NCBI GenBank assembly: GCA_021203205.1
Contig: JAJQBQ010000018.1
Coordinates: 73,485 to 137,484, forward strand
Source: Lachnospiraceae bacterium
GTDB lineage: Bacteria > Bacillota > Clostridia > Lachnospirales > Lachnospiraceae
Reading direction: 5' to 3'
DNA: 64,000 nucleotides
Positions within the stretch are counted from its first letter, which is position 1. Each line of letters begins with the position of its first letter. The position numbers were made by a program, and so were the translations under genes. The notes under the pieces are model-generated. The model made no database searches. It saw only the letters and a list, made by a program, of their open reading frames with translations, and was not told where the DNA came from. This document shows, in pieces, positions 17,654 through 25,680 of the stretch.

Positions 17654-17860
17654 ATCTGCTGCGGGAAGTACCTCAAGATAGTGCGCATGGAAGCACGAGG
17701 GCAGACGTATTCGCAAAGTGAAGAGAGAGCAGAGGCAGAAATATTCGCAAAGACAGGTGGGGAAGTTTTACAGCAGATGTATTTGAGAATGTATGTGAAG
17801 GCACTGCGGGAATACTGTTTATGGTAACACTGTGGGAAACACACAGGGAAACTGAATGCC

Positions 17861-19861
17861 ATGTACAGCCGGAAAAGGACGGAGATGGAAATGACAGAAG
17901 ATTTCGAAAGTGAAAATATCCGCCATGCGAAAATGGCGGAAGATTTCGAAAGTGAAAGTACCCGCCATGCGAAAATGGCTGCGGAATGTATCGGCTATTT
18001 CCGTGAGCGCCCGGTATTTGCCCGACTGCTCCGGGGATTCCGGGAGAAGTATCTGTCCTACGGCTATTTTGCAGGCTCTGTTGTTGTGCGAAATCTGACG
18101 GAGGAAGACCGGCTGGATCTGGAAGGCTTTTTGCTGCGGAATTACCACGGAAAGCGCTCCGCAACGGTTCGGGCAGATCAGTTCCGGGAGGCGCTCTGCG
18201 GCAGCCGATTCGGGAAAATCTCACCGGAGGAGGTTCTTCAGCTTTATTTTGGAGAAGAATTAATCGGAAAGAAAGAGCGGGAACGGACTTTGCAGCAGGG
18301 ACGCATGGCTATATTTGAGCGGGCAAAAGAGCGCTTCGCGGGAACGATGGCCGCAATGTGGATCGAGGCGGTGCGCGAAAGCCATGAAGAGGCGAAAGAG
18401 AAAAAATGCGAAGAAATCGAGATCGACGACGAAGATACGGGAAGCGATGAAGATGAGAGAAGAGACGAAGATGAGAGAAGCGATGAAGATGAGAGAAAGG
18501 ACGAATATAAGAAAGGCAACGAAGATAAGATAAGGAACGAAGATCAGGGAAGCAACAAAGATAAGATCAGGGAAGAAGATCAGGGGAGTAGCGAAGGTAA
18601 GAGGGGCGACAAAGATAAGGGAAGCGATAAGGGCAAGAGAAGCAACGAAGATAAAATAAGCGACGGGGATAAGAGAAGTGGCGAAGATAAGGAAAGTGAT
18701 GAAAATAAGAGAAGTAAGGCAGATGGAGTTGCTTCCAGAAGAAACAGAACCTGGCTCAGGAATCGTTACCGGGAGAGCGGCCAGAGTCCGGAAATTCTCG
18801 AACAGGATTTGAATCTTGGAGCCGCCATCATTAACGGCTTTCCCTGCCGCACCGGAGAACGGGAATATCTGGCTGTTTTTGCGGCCAGGATCACCGGGAA
18901 TCCCCACGCATTTGACGATGGAACCCGCGGAGGCCAGTTGCTGGAGTTGACGGTCCTGTGGGAACTGGAGCAGACGGAAAACGATGTGCCGGGAGATGAA
19001 ATTTTCCCTGCGATGCGCAGGCAGAAGAGATATCTTGCGGTGGGCATTTTGCGGGACGACATTTCGAATTACGCTATGCTCTGCGGCGTTCGAGTGTGGA
19101 AGAAGGATGAGAACCGGCTCACGGATGTTTCAGCAGAAGAAAAGTGCGAACAGCACGCCGGTGTTTTATCCTGTGAAAATAACGGCAATTTTGGGAACGA
19201 TGCCGGACCGGGGAAAAACAGCGGTGATCTGAGGGGCGATGCCGGACAGGGAAAAAACGGCGGCGATTTGAGAGGCGATGCCGGATCGGGAAAAAACAGC
19301 GAAAATTTGCATGGCGAAACTATGCCAGGCAGAAAGTATGGAGGTCTTCACGCCGGCATGGAGGGCTTCCGACAGGAAGGAGAGCCGGTGCAGGTGCCAC
19401 TGTCTGTCATAGCCGGCTGGGAGCAGGTGGCATGTTCGAACAATACCATATATATGGTAGAAAACCCGTCCGTTTATGCGATGCTCTGCCAGAAGTGGCA
19501 TGGAACACAGGCATGCATGTGCATGAACGGTCAGCCACGTCTGGCTGCAGTTTTGATGCTCGACCTGTTGGCTGAGGCCGGTGTGACAGTTTTCTACGCC
19601 GGGGACTTTGACCCGGAAGGGCTACTGATCGCGCAGCGCGTGAAGCAGTACTATCATGGAGAAAAACATCAGACGTTGCGTTTTTGGCATATGACAGAGG
19701 ATGACTGCCTGGCGAGCCTGTCCGGTGAGACGCTGGATGAGCGGAGGATCAAAATGCTGGAACGCATCACGGATCCGGAACTGAAAAAGCCCGCCGAACT
19801 GCTGCGGGAGCGCGGCGTGGCAGGCTATCAGGAGAATATTTGGGAAAGATACTGCGAATAA
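17861..19861 (+). CDS. jetD: Wadjet anti-plasmid system, JetD nuclease (DUF3323/DUF2399 type)
   Basis: A 666-residue protein closing the Wadjet operon, 207 bases after jetC. The conserved parts resemble TIGR02679-like proteins: an N-terminal region (FREKYLSYGYFAGSVVVRN), a middle part (ARITGNPHAFDDGTRGGQL) and a C-terminal TOPRIM-like DUF2399 region (MVENPSVYAML, MNGQPRLAAVLMLD, FYAGDFDPEGL). DUF2399-type JetD is typical of type II Wadjet; this subunit cuts the DNA. Conserved parts are spread apart by three repetitive segments: a duplicated 14-residue N-terminus, about 100 charged residues (187-290) and a Gly-rich repeat (430-507). The family is normally about 400 residues, so about 250 are extra. 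The start could also be ATG 17885. Confidence 0.85.
   Translation: MYSRKRTEMEMTEDFESENIRHAKMAEDFESESTRHAKMAAECIGYFRERPVFARLLRGFREKYLSYGYFAGSVVVRNLTEEDRLDLEGFLLRNYHGKRSATVRADQFREALCGSRFGKISPEEVLQLYFGEELIGKKERERTLQQGRMAIFERAKERFAGTMAAMWIEAVRESHEEAKEKKCEEIEIDDEDTGSDEDERRDEDERSDEDERKDEYKKGNEDKIRNEDQGSNKDKIREEDQGSSEGKRGDKDKGSDKGKRSNEDKISDGDKRSGEDKESDENKRSKADGVASRRNRTWLRNRYRESGQSPEILEQDLNLGAAIINGFPCRTGEREYLAVFAARITGNPHAFDDGTRGGQLLELTVLWELEQTENDVPGDEIFPAMRRQKRYLAVGILRDDISNYAMLCGVRVWKKDENRLTDVSAEEKCEQHAGVLSCENNGNFGNDAGPGKNSGDLRGDAGQGKNGGDLRGDAGSGKNSENLHGETMPGRKYGGLHAGMEGFRQEGEPVQVPLSVIAGWEQVACSNNTIYMVENPSVYAMLCQKWHGTQACMCMNGQPRLAAVLMLDLLAEAGVTVFYAGDFDPEGLLIAQRVKQYYHGEKHQTLRFWHMTEDDCLASLSGETLDERRIKMLERITDPELKKPAELLRERGVAGYQENIWERYCE
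17897..17980 (+). repeat. 42-bp in-frame tandem duplication at the start of jetD
   Basis: Units 17897-17938 and 17939-17980 differ at only a few bases. They encode EDFESENIRHAKMA and EDFESESTRHAKMA, lying before the conserved JetD domain. Confidence 0.88.
18421..18726 (+). repeat. Purine-rich 18-bp-period repeat in jetD
   Basis: About 100 codons of Asp, Glu, Arg, Lys, Ser and Asn with a six-residue period. The first units are nearly identical (RSDEDE, RRDEDE, RSDEDE) and later ones degenerate (SNEDKI, SGEDKE). The coding strand is strongly purine-rich. It should be unstructured in the protein. Confidence 0.85.
19185..19340 (+). repeat. 39-bp-period Gly-rich repeat in jetD
   Basis: Three to four 13-residue units of the form DLRGDAGQGKNGG, the last degenerate. 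They separate the middle region from the DUF2399-like region. Confidence 0.8.
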
Positions 19862-19871
19862 TCGACCTGGT

Positions 19872-20270
19872 TTATTGGTTCTGAATCCGTAAGGCGAGCG
19901 CTTCCTGGAGAATTTGAGAAAAGTTAAGCCCCATGGCGGTCGCGGTTTCGTTCATCCATTCTGGAATCGTCAATGTTTTTTTGACAGAGCGGTTACTGTA
20001 CATTTTTCGGTACTGTAACGTATCACACGCGACAAAATTTACAAATTCCTCCGAACTGTGTGAAATGGTATCAGGCGTGGATGGGGGCGGAACAGTCCTT
20101 CCATCTTTTTCGTATCCGTAAAGGATTAAGGCCAGTACATCTTCCGCCATGGACAGAGCATCGGCCATATCATCTCCGCAGGTATAGCAGCCTTGCAAAT
20201 CAGGGAAGTTTACAGAATATCCGCCATCCTGTTCCGGCGTGAAAACAGCCGGGTAAGCATATTTTGCCAT
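19872..20270 (-). CDS. hicB: HicB-family antitoxin with C-terminal DNA-binding helix
   Basis: A 132-residue HicB: YPAVFTPEQDGGYSVNFPD, then LQGCYTCGDDMADAL, followed by a ribbon-helix-helix-like end (KKTLTIPEWMNETATAMGLN). It starts at ATG 20270 after GGAGAT and lies 21 bases downstream of hicA on the same strand. The C-terminal domain would let it repress its own promoter. It is intact, unlike its partner toxin. Confidence 0.87.
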   Translation of the reverse strand: MAKYAYPAVFTPEQDGGYSVNFPDLQGCYTCGDDMADALSMAEDVLALILYGYEKDGRTVPPPSTPDTISHSSEEFVNFVACDTLQYRKMYSNRSVKKTLTIPEWMNETATAMGLNFSQILQEALALRIQNQ

Positions 20271-20291
20271 AATATCTCCTTTCTTGAGACT

Positions 20292-20474
20292 TTATTCTAT
20301 TCCAGCATCTTTCAGAATGTTTTTCGCTGTTCCGGGTTTGATATCATTTTTGTGCCTTGGAACAGCAAATTGTTTTCCTGTTTTATGACTTATCCAGATA
20401 TCGTGGTTACTTCCGTGACGGAGGAAATAACATTGATTGGATTTTAGTATTTTTAACAATTCGGATGTTTTTAT
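20292..20474 (-). CDS. hicA: HicA-family toxin with ATA in place of the start codon
   Basis: Sixty codons read as a complete HicA toxin: (I)KTSELLKILKSN, then FLRHGSNHDIW with the expected catalytic His24, and FAVPRHKNDI followed by GTAKNILKDAGIE. The first codon, where relatives have ATG, is ATA (20472-20474), with a good GGAGGGG ribosome site eight bases before it. No ATG, GTG or TTG gives a full-length protein; TTG at codon 6 would trim five residues. Either the toxin is weakly made from a non-standard start or it has been switched off by a point mutation. hicB follows. Confidence 0.75.
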   Translation of the reverse strand: MKTSELLKILKSNQCYFLRHGSNHDIWISHKTGKQFAVPRHKNDIKPGTAKNILKDAGIE

Positions 20475-20745
20475 GAAGAACCCCTCCCATTGAGGAATAA
20501 TAACACGTATTTAGACGTGTGTCAACAAAAACAGCGAGGAGCAGGGAGACTTTTTGTGGACATAAGGCAAAAAAATGTCGGGAAAAAGACAAAAGTTTAC
20601 AAAATGTTCACAGAATAAGCCGCAGAATCCGTGCAAAGTTTTAGAAAGTGTGTTAAAATCTTAAATATGGGAAAGCAGTGCGCAAGAAAGCATCCTGCAC
20701 CTTTTTTAGTGAATATAGTTTATCGGAATTACAAAGAGAGCAGAT
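20475..20745. other. Intergenic region between hicA and the papain-like gene
   Basis: Divergent promoters for the flanking genes must lie here. An A/T-rich stretch with GTGTTAAAATC about 100 bases before the plus-strand gene may hold a -10. No gene was found. Confidence 0.4.
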
Positions 20746-21369
20746 ATGAAAAAGTACATTTACATTATGCTGTCCAGCACGGGTACGAATTTTGCAAAAT
20801 TGATCCGCCTGTTCGGCCAGCAGACCTACAATCATGCTGCGGTCAGCCTGGACGGCAGCTTTGAGCGCACCTATGCATTTGCGAGGCCCAGACACAGTTC
20901 GGTGTTTCTCGGACACCTGGTGCGCGAGTCCCTCGAACGCTATACGCTTCGAAAAGCTGAGCCGGTTCCGGTGATGATCTTAAAAATACCCGTCTCCGGA
21001 GAGGAGTATGCCTGGGTGAGGCAGAAAATCATGCAGATGCTCGACAACCCGGAATATATGTACAATCTTTTTTCTGTCCTGACCTGGCCGCTCTTAAAAG
21101 GGTTTCCGGTGGATCGGGCTTACACATGTATTGAGTTTGTGGCAAAACTGCTGCAGCACTGCGGATACCTGCAGGAGGGAGCGAGCTGCCACTACCGGCC
21201 GGACGACCTGGCGGAGGAATTATCGCAGTACATCGCTTACGAGGGCGATGTCCGTGGGTGCATGTCCGGCGCATACATAGATGATGAGTATTTTTCACAT
21301 ATTACGGCACCGTTATTATATGAAAATGTGAAATCGCTGCTGGCTCTGATCGTGCGGACGGCGGCGTGA
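20746..21369 (+). CDS. Permuted papain-like (YiiX/NlpC-P60-type) protein
   Basis: A 207-residue protein with the two expected catalytic elements of permuted papain-like hydrolases: a His in YNHAAVSLDGSF (about residue 31) and a Cys in YTCIEFVAKLL (about residue 127). No signal peptide or membrane segment is evident, so it probably acts inside the cell, on a peptide or acyl bond that cannot be named. ATG 20746 follows AGAGAGCAG. The ABC exporter starts 34 bases downstream, so the two may be co-transcribed. Confidence 0.65.
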   Translation: MKKYIYIMLSSTGTNFAKLIRLFGQQTYNHAAVSLDGSFERTYAFARPRHSSVFLGHLVRESLERYTLRKAEPVPVMILKIPVSGEEYAWVRQKIMQMLDNPEYMYNLFSVLTWPLLKGFPVDRAYTCIEFVAKLLQHCGYLQEGASCHYRPDDLAEELSQYIAYEGDVRGCMSGAYIDDEYFSHITAPLLYENVKSLLALIVRTAA

Positions 21370-21403
21370 GCATAGAGCGTAGGACAAAAAGACAGAGAAA
21401 TTT

Positions 21404-23140
21404 ATGGGAAAAACACTAAAAAGAATGTTATCTTACTACAAACCCTACATGCGGATCTTCTGGACCGACATGTTTTTCGCCACGCTCTCGGCGGCCATCG
21501 CACTGTCGATCCCGCTGGTGATCCGCTACGTGACCTCTACGCTGATCTACGAGGAGCCGGATGTGATCCTGGCACGCACGGGGTGGATCGCGGCTGCGCT
21601 GTTTGTCATGGTGGCGGTGGACTGTTACAGCAAATTTTATATTTCCAACTACGGCCACGTGATGGGCGCGAAGATCGAGTACGATATGCGACAGGAGATT
21701 TTCGCGCATTTCCAGAAGCTGTCCTTTTCCTACTATGACAACCAGAAGGTCGGACAGATGATGTCCCGCATCACCACGGACCTGTTCGAGATCACGGAGC
21801 TGATGCACCACGGCCCGGAGAATATCATTCTCTCGGTGATCAAGATCATCGGTGCGTTTTTCATTCTGATCAGCATCAATTTAAAACTGGCGCTGGCCGC
21901 CTTCGCGGTGCTGCCCTTCATGATTGTGTTCGCGTATTTCATGAATCAGAAAATGCGGGCATCGTTCCGGGTGAACCGCATCCGCATCGCGGAGATCAAC
22001 GCCCAGATCGAGGATAATCTGTCGGGCATCCGGGTGGTGAAATCCTTCGCGAACGAGGACATCGAGGAGGAGAAATTTCGCGGCGGGAACGATGGATTCC
22101 TGGCGGCGAAGAAAAATAACTACCATTACATGGGCCTGTTTTCCGCGGGCATGGGTACCTTCACGACGCTGACGCAGGTGAGCGTCATCCTGGTGGGCAT
22201 CCTGCTCATAGCGAACGGCGGGGCGGACACCAGTGATCTGATCACATTTTTGCTGTACATCAGCGTGTACACGGATCCGATCCGCGTGCTGATCGATTTT
22301 ACGGAGCAGTTCCAGAACGGGTACACGGGCTTCGAGCGCTTTTGCGAGATCCTGGATATTGAGCCGGACACCGAGGACCGGGAGGGCGCTGTGGAGATGA
22401 AGGATGTGAAGGGCGATATCACCTTCGATCATGTCTCCTTCCAATATGAGAGAAATTCGGAGCAGGTGCTGCACAGCATCAATCTGGAGATTCCCGCGGG
22501 CTCTTACATGGCGCTGGTGGGTTCCTCCGGCGCGGGGAAGACCACGCTCTGCTCGCTGATCCCCCGGTTTTACGACGTAACGGACGGTGCGGTGCGCATT
22601 GACGGGCGGGATGTCCGGGACCTGACGTTAAAAAGCCTGCGCAGCCACATCGGCATCGTGCAGCAGGATGTGTACCTGTTCGTCGGCACCGTCTATGACA
22701 ACATCCGCTACGGTAAGCCGGATGCAACCAGGGAAGAGGTCATCGAGGCGGCGAAGAACGCGAACGCCCACGAATTTATCATGTCGTTGCCTGACGGCTA
22801 CGAGACCGACATCGGGCAGCGAGGCGTGAAGCTCTCCGGCGGGCAGAAGCAGCGGATCTCCATCGCCAGAGTGTTCTTAAAAAATCCGCCGATCCTCATC
22901 TTCGACGAGGCAACTTCCTCGCTGGACAACGAGAGCGAGAAGGTGGTGCAGGATTCGCTGGAGAAGCTTGCGAAAAACCGTACGACGCTGGTCATCGCGC
23001 ACCGGCTTTCTACTATTAAGAATGCGGAGAAGATCCTGGTGCTGGATGAGGAGGGCATCTGCGAGTCCGGGACACACGAGGAACTGCTTAAGAAGAAGGG
23101 CGTATATGAGAAACTGTATATGATGCAGTTTCATGCATAA
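21404..23140 (+). CDS. ABC exporter, single-gene half-transporter (MsbA/LmrA-like)
   Basis: A 578-residue exporter with a six-helix membrane domain (residues about 15-310) and an ATPase domain: Walker A VGSSGAGKTT (about 374), signature LSGGQKQR (about 476), Walker B ILIFDEATSSLD and switch His in IAHRLS. It should form a homodimer and export a lipid, drug or peptide. It starts at ATG 21404. It is typical in length and has no low-complexity insert, in contrast to the exporter at 667. Confidence 0.9.
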   Translation: MGKTLKRMLSYYKPYMRIFWTDMFFATLSAAIALSIPLVIRYVTSTLIYEEPDVILARTGWIAAALFVMVAVDCYSKFYISNYGHVMGAKIEYDMRQEIFAHFQKLSFSYYDNQKVGQMMSRITTDLFEITELMHHGPENIILSVIKIIGAFFILISINLKLALAAFAVLPFMIVFAYFMNQKMRASFRVNRIRIAEINAQIEDNLSGIRVVKSFANEDIEEEKFRGGNDGFLAAKKNNYHYMGLFSAGMGTFTTLTQVSVILVGILLIANGGADTSDLITFLLYISVYTDPIRVLIDFTEQFQNGYTGFERFCEILDIEPDTEDREGAVEMKDVKGDITFDHVSFQYERNSEQVLHSINLEIPAGSYMALVGSSGAGKTTLCSLIPRFYDVTDGAVRIDGRDVRDLTLKSLRSHIGIVQQDVYLFVGTVYDNIRYGKPDATREEVIEAAKNANAHEFIMSLPDGYETDIGQRGVKLSGGQKQRISIARVFLKNPPILIFDEATSSLDNESEKVVQDSLEKLAKNRTTLVIAHRLSTIKNAEKILVLDEEGICESGTHEELLKKKGVYEKLYMMQFHA

Positions 23141-23205
23141 GTATAAAATCTATAGCTGTTCACAACGTCATATATCCATGTTATAACGCTGATTTAAACA
23201 TTTTT

Positions 23206-23250
23206 GGAAGTGTTTTCCAAGTATATCTGGGAAAACGCTTCCGTTTTCTT
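23206..23250 (+). terminator. Terminator after the ABC exporter
   Basis: GGAAGTGTTTTCC (23206-23218) pairs with GGAAAACGCTTCC (23230-23242) with one wobble pair, followed by GTTTTCTTT. Confidence 0.75.
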
Positions 23251-23253
23251 TGA

Positions 23254-23280
23254 TTATCCAAGAACGCCTATAGATGACAA
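23254..23280 (-). repeat. 27-bp repeat, right copy of an inverted pair
   Basis: Reverse complement of 6793-6819 with one mismatch. It lies directly behind the terminator of the ABC exporter gene. Confidence 0.75.
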
Positions 23281-23390
23281 GAATGAATTTGTCTGCTATA
23301 CTTTTTCTAATACGGAAAGATAATACAAAAATTAATCGCAGGGGTTTCAATTTTTACATTTCGTGGTAGAATAAAGAGGAGATAAATTCA

Positions 23391-23585
23391 ATGGGGAAAA
23401 ATACTTATTTGGATGTTATTTGCGGTGATCGGGATAATAATATCAGGTTTAGCGATTTCCGTAAATTGCTGCCTGACATGGGGTTTCGAGAAAGAATACG
23501 GGGAGATCGCCGTATGGCGAAATTATGGCAAATGGCTGAGTATAGAAGAAGGGAATGTTGCGTGCTAACAGGGCAATTATTATGA
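23391..23585 (+). pseudogene. hicA remnant, C-terminal half lost
   Basis: The first 39 codons match the HicA subfamily of the 5365-5601 gene (NTYLDVICGDRDNNIRFSD, FRERIRGD) but end exactly where the catalytic His should be. The frame then continues into unrelated residues to 23585. The ribosome site (AGAGGAG) is kept. No hicB follows. This looks like a deletion through the active-site region. Confidence 0.75.
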
Positions 23586-23607
23586 TTCATAAAAATTGGA
23601 GAGAAAG

Positions 23608-24102
23608 ATGACAGACAGAATATCGAAAGCCATAGAAAAAATGATCATATTTTCCGAAGGAAATCTTCACGATATCGAGCACTTCCTGAAAGTGTGGGGA
23701 TATGCGAAAACCATCGGCGAGCTGGAAGGTTTGGATGAATATACGCAGCAGACCCTGGAACTGGCGGCTATCGTGCACGACATCGCCTGCCCGCTCTGCC
23801 GCGTAAAGTATGGAAATACGGCCGGCCCTCACCAGGAGGCGGAGGGGATCCCGCTGGCCAGAGAATTTTATGAGGAATTTCAACTCCCGGAAGAACAGCG
23901 GGAGCGCATCTGCTATCTGGTGGGCCATCACCACACCTTTAAAAGTGTCGAGGGCATGGATTATCAGATCCTGCTGGAGGCAGATTTTCTGGTGAATGCG
24001 TCGGAGAGCAGGCTGCCGGAAAAGGCCATTCGGAGCTTTGGCGAAAAAGTATTTCGCACAGAGACGGGGAAAAGAATGCTGGCAGAGATTTACCGGATAT
24101 AA
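23608..24102 (+). CDS. HD-domain phosphohydrolase
   Basis: A 164-residue HD-superfamily protein. Metal-binding residues are visible: His in NLHDIEHFLKV, the HD pair in AAIVHDIACPL, His in LVGHHHTF and Asp in EADFLVNASE. Such small HD proteins hydrolyse nucleotides or other phosphate esters; the substrate is unknown. ATG 23608 follows GGAGAG at good spacing. It may be transcribed with the metallophosphoesterase gene about 150 bases downstream. Confidence 0.85.
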   Translation: MTDRISKAIEKMIIFSEGNLHDIEHFLKVWGYAKTIGELEGLDEYTQQTLELAAIVHDIACPLCRVKYGNTAGPHQEAEGIPLAREFYEEFQLPEEQRERICYLVGHHHTFKSVEGMDYQILLEADFLVNASESRLPEKAIRSFGEKVFRTETGKRMLAEIYRI

Positions 24103-24254
24103 GAGAGAACGTGGGACATTGCACAAATTATGAATGTTAAAGAGGATGTCGGCGGAGGCTTACCGGCTGTAAGGAAAGATATATGGACGAAAATGTTGAC
24201 CGTCTGAATGTGAAAAAGAAAATGAAAAGTTTGTGAGTGGGAGGCAAGGCGTAC

Positions 24255-24992
24255 ATGGCGTTATATGCGATCGGGGATTTTCATCTGTCGTTTCAGGCAG
24301 ACAAATCCATGGATAAATTCGGAAGTGTATGGAAACACCATGAAGAGAAAATTCGGAAAAACTGCAGCCGTCTGGTTGGCCCGGAGGATACGCTGGTGAT
24401 CACCGGCGACCATTCCTGGGGGAAAAACCTGGAAGAATGCCGGGAAGACCTGGCTTTCATCGAGGCGCTGCCGGGACGGAAAATCCTGCTTCGAGGCAAC
24501 CATGATATGTTTTGGGACGTCAATAAGACGCCGCGGTTGAACCGGGACTTTCAGGGGCGACTTTCTTTCATGCAGAATAATTATTATGCGTATGAGGACT
24601 ATGCGCTGGTGGGGACAAAAGGGTACACCTTTGAGGGGCCATTTTACCTGGACCGGCGGGGCAGGATCATCGGCTGGGACGAAGAGAAGGAAGCGCACGC
24701 GAAGAAGCTGGTCGAGCGGGAACTTGTGAGATTGCGGAAGTCCTTTGACGCGGCGACCGCGGACGGATACCGGAAATTTATCATGTTTCTGCATTATCCA
24801 CCCACCAGCGTTATCGAGACGGACAGCGTGTTTACGCGGATGGCAGAGGAATATCAGGTACAGCATGTGGTGTACTCCCACTGCCACGGCGAAAGCCGCT
24901 TTGGCGACAGCATTCGCGGGACGTACCACGGCATACCGTACCATCTGGTTTCCGGGGATTATCTTAAGTTTTGTCCGGAGAGGATTTTGTGA
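24255..24992 (+). CDS. Calcineurin-type metallophosphoesterase
   Basis: A 245-residue metallophosphoesterase. The metal ligands are in order: GDFHLS, VITGDHSWG, LRGNHDMFW, FLHYPP and SHCHGE. The second motif reads GDHSW where relatives commonly have GDISW, and the last is SHCHG rather than GHLHG. The start ATG 24255 follows GGGAGG. The substrate is unknown; the family contains phosphodiesterases and protein phosphatases. Confidence 0.85.
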   Translation: MALYAIGDFHLSFQADKSMDKFGSVWKHHEEKIRKNCSRLVGPEDTLVITGDHSWGKNLEECREDLAFIEALPGRKILLRGNHDMFWDVNKTPRLNRDFQGRLSFMQNNYYAYEDYALVGTKGYTFEGPFYLDRRGRIIGWDEEKEAHAKKLVERELVRLRKSFDAATADGYRKFIMFLHYPPTSVIETDSVFTRMAEEYQVQHVVYSHCHGESRFGDSIRGTYHGIPYHLVSGDYLKFCPERIL

Positions 24993-25034
24993 CAGGTTCT
25001 TTTGCAGATATGTGATGAAAGATGACTTTTTGGG

Positions 25035-25072
25035 TTGACAGATGCAGCTGCTTGTAGTACAATGTATTACAA
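25035..25072 (+). promoter_or_regulatory. relBE promoter and palindromic operator
   Basis: TTGACA (25035-25040) and TACAAT (25058-25063) are exactly 17 bases apart. An imperfect 21-bp palindrome with TTGTA and TACAA ends (25052-25072) covers the -10, as expected for repression by a RelB-type antitoxin. AGGAGG follows. Confidence 0.75.
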
Positions 25073-25089
25073 AAAGGAGGAAATGTCCT

Positions 25090-25311
25090 ATGAGTTTTTC
25101 CATTCGTTTAAGTTCAGAAGAGAAAACATTGGCAGAAAGTTACGCGAAATTGCATGCTATTTCTCTTGCTCAGGCTTTTAAAGATGCGTTGTTCGAGAAA
25201 ATAGAAGATGAATACGATATCTCAGTGGCCGCAGAATCGTATGATGAATATGAAAAGAGCGGAAAAAAGAGTAGACCGATTTCTGAACTGTGGGAGGAGA
25301 CGGGAATATGA
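25090..25311 (+). CDS. relB: RelB-type antitoxin (ribbon-helix-helix)
   Basis: A 73-residue antitoxin. The first about 45 residues form a ribbon-helix-helix (MSFSIRLSSEEKTLAESYAK); the acidic C-terminal part (SVAAESYDEYEK, PISELWEETGI) would wrap the toxin. ATG 25090 follows AAGGAGG; an upstream in-frame ATG at 25042 lies in the promoter and is rejected. The stop overlaps the toxin start (ATGA). Confidence 0.87.
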   Translation: MSFSIRLSSEEKTLAESYAKLHAISLAQAFKDALFEKIEDEYDISVAAESYDEYEKSGKKSRPISELWEETGI

Positions 25312-25577
25312 GTTTCACCGTTGAGACTACATCGAGGTTTGACAGAGAGTTTAAAAAGCTGGATAGATACACACAACGCATGTTAAAGTCATGGATCGTT
25401 AGACATCTGGATGGATGTGAAGATCCCAGAGCATTCGGAAAGGGTCTGACTGCCAATCGGTCAGGGCAATGGCGATATCGCATAGGTGATTATCGGTTGA
25501 TCTGTGAGATAGAGGATGAAAAGCTGGTTATTCTTGCACTGACCATTGGACACCGAAGAGACATTTATGAAAAATAA
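25308..25577 (+). CDS. relE: RelE-type toxin (ribosome-dependent mRNA interferase)
   Basis: An 89-residue RelE/ParE-fold toxin: RFDREFKKLDRYTQ, then KGLTANRSGQWRYRIGDYR and a closing LTIGHRRDIYEK. The basic residues of the end and the RYRIGDYR strand match RelE. ATG 25308 overlaps the relB stop and has GGGAGGAG upstream. It seems intact and is one of only two intact toxin genes in the window. Confidence 0.87.
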   Translation: MSFTVETTSRFDREFKKLDRYTQRMLKSWIVRHLDGCEDPRAFGKGLTANRSGQWRYRIGDYRLICEIEDEKLVILALTIGHRRDIYEK

Positions 25578-25596
25578 AACAAGTTTAAGTTTTTTG

Positions 25597-25628
25597 GGAG
25601 CGAAGGCACAGACTTTTGCTCCTTTTTT
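25597..25628 (+). terminator. Terminator of relBE
   Basis: GGAGCGAAG pairs with CTTTTGCTCC (25613-25622, including wobble), followed by a run of T. The converging kinase gene ends about 50 bases further on. Confidence 0.7.
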
Positions 25629-25680
25629 CATTTCTTCTATCCTTAAAATATATGATATGACGTTCGGGTATATAACAACA

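Noticed and set aside
18260..18907. A hydrophobic repetitive minus-strand open frame (FVASLIFV-like repeats)
   Set aside because: It is the mirror of the Asp/Glu/Lys repeat of jetD; the membrane-like look is a by-product of the purine-rich repeat.
6793..23280. A composite transposon bounded by the 27-bp inverted repeats
   Set aside because: No transposase or integrase lies inside and no target duplication was seen; only the repeat pair is supported.
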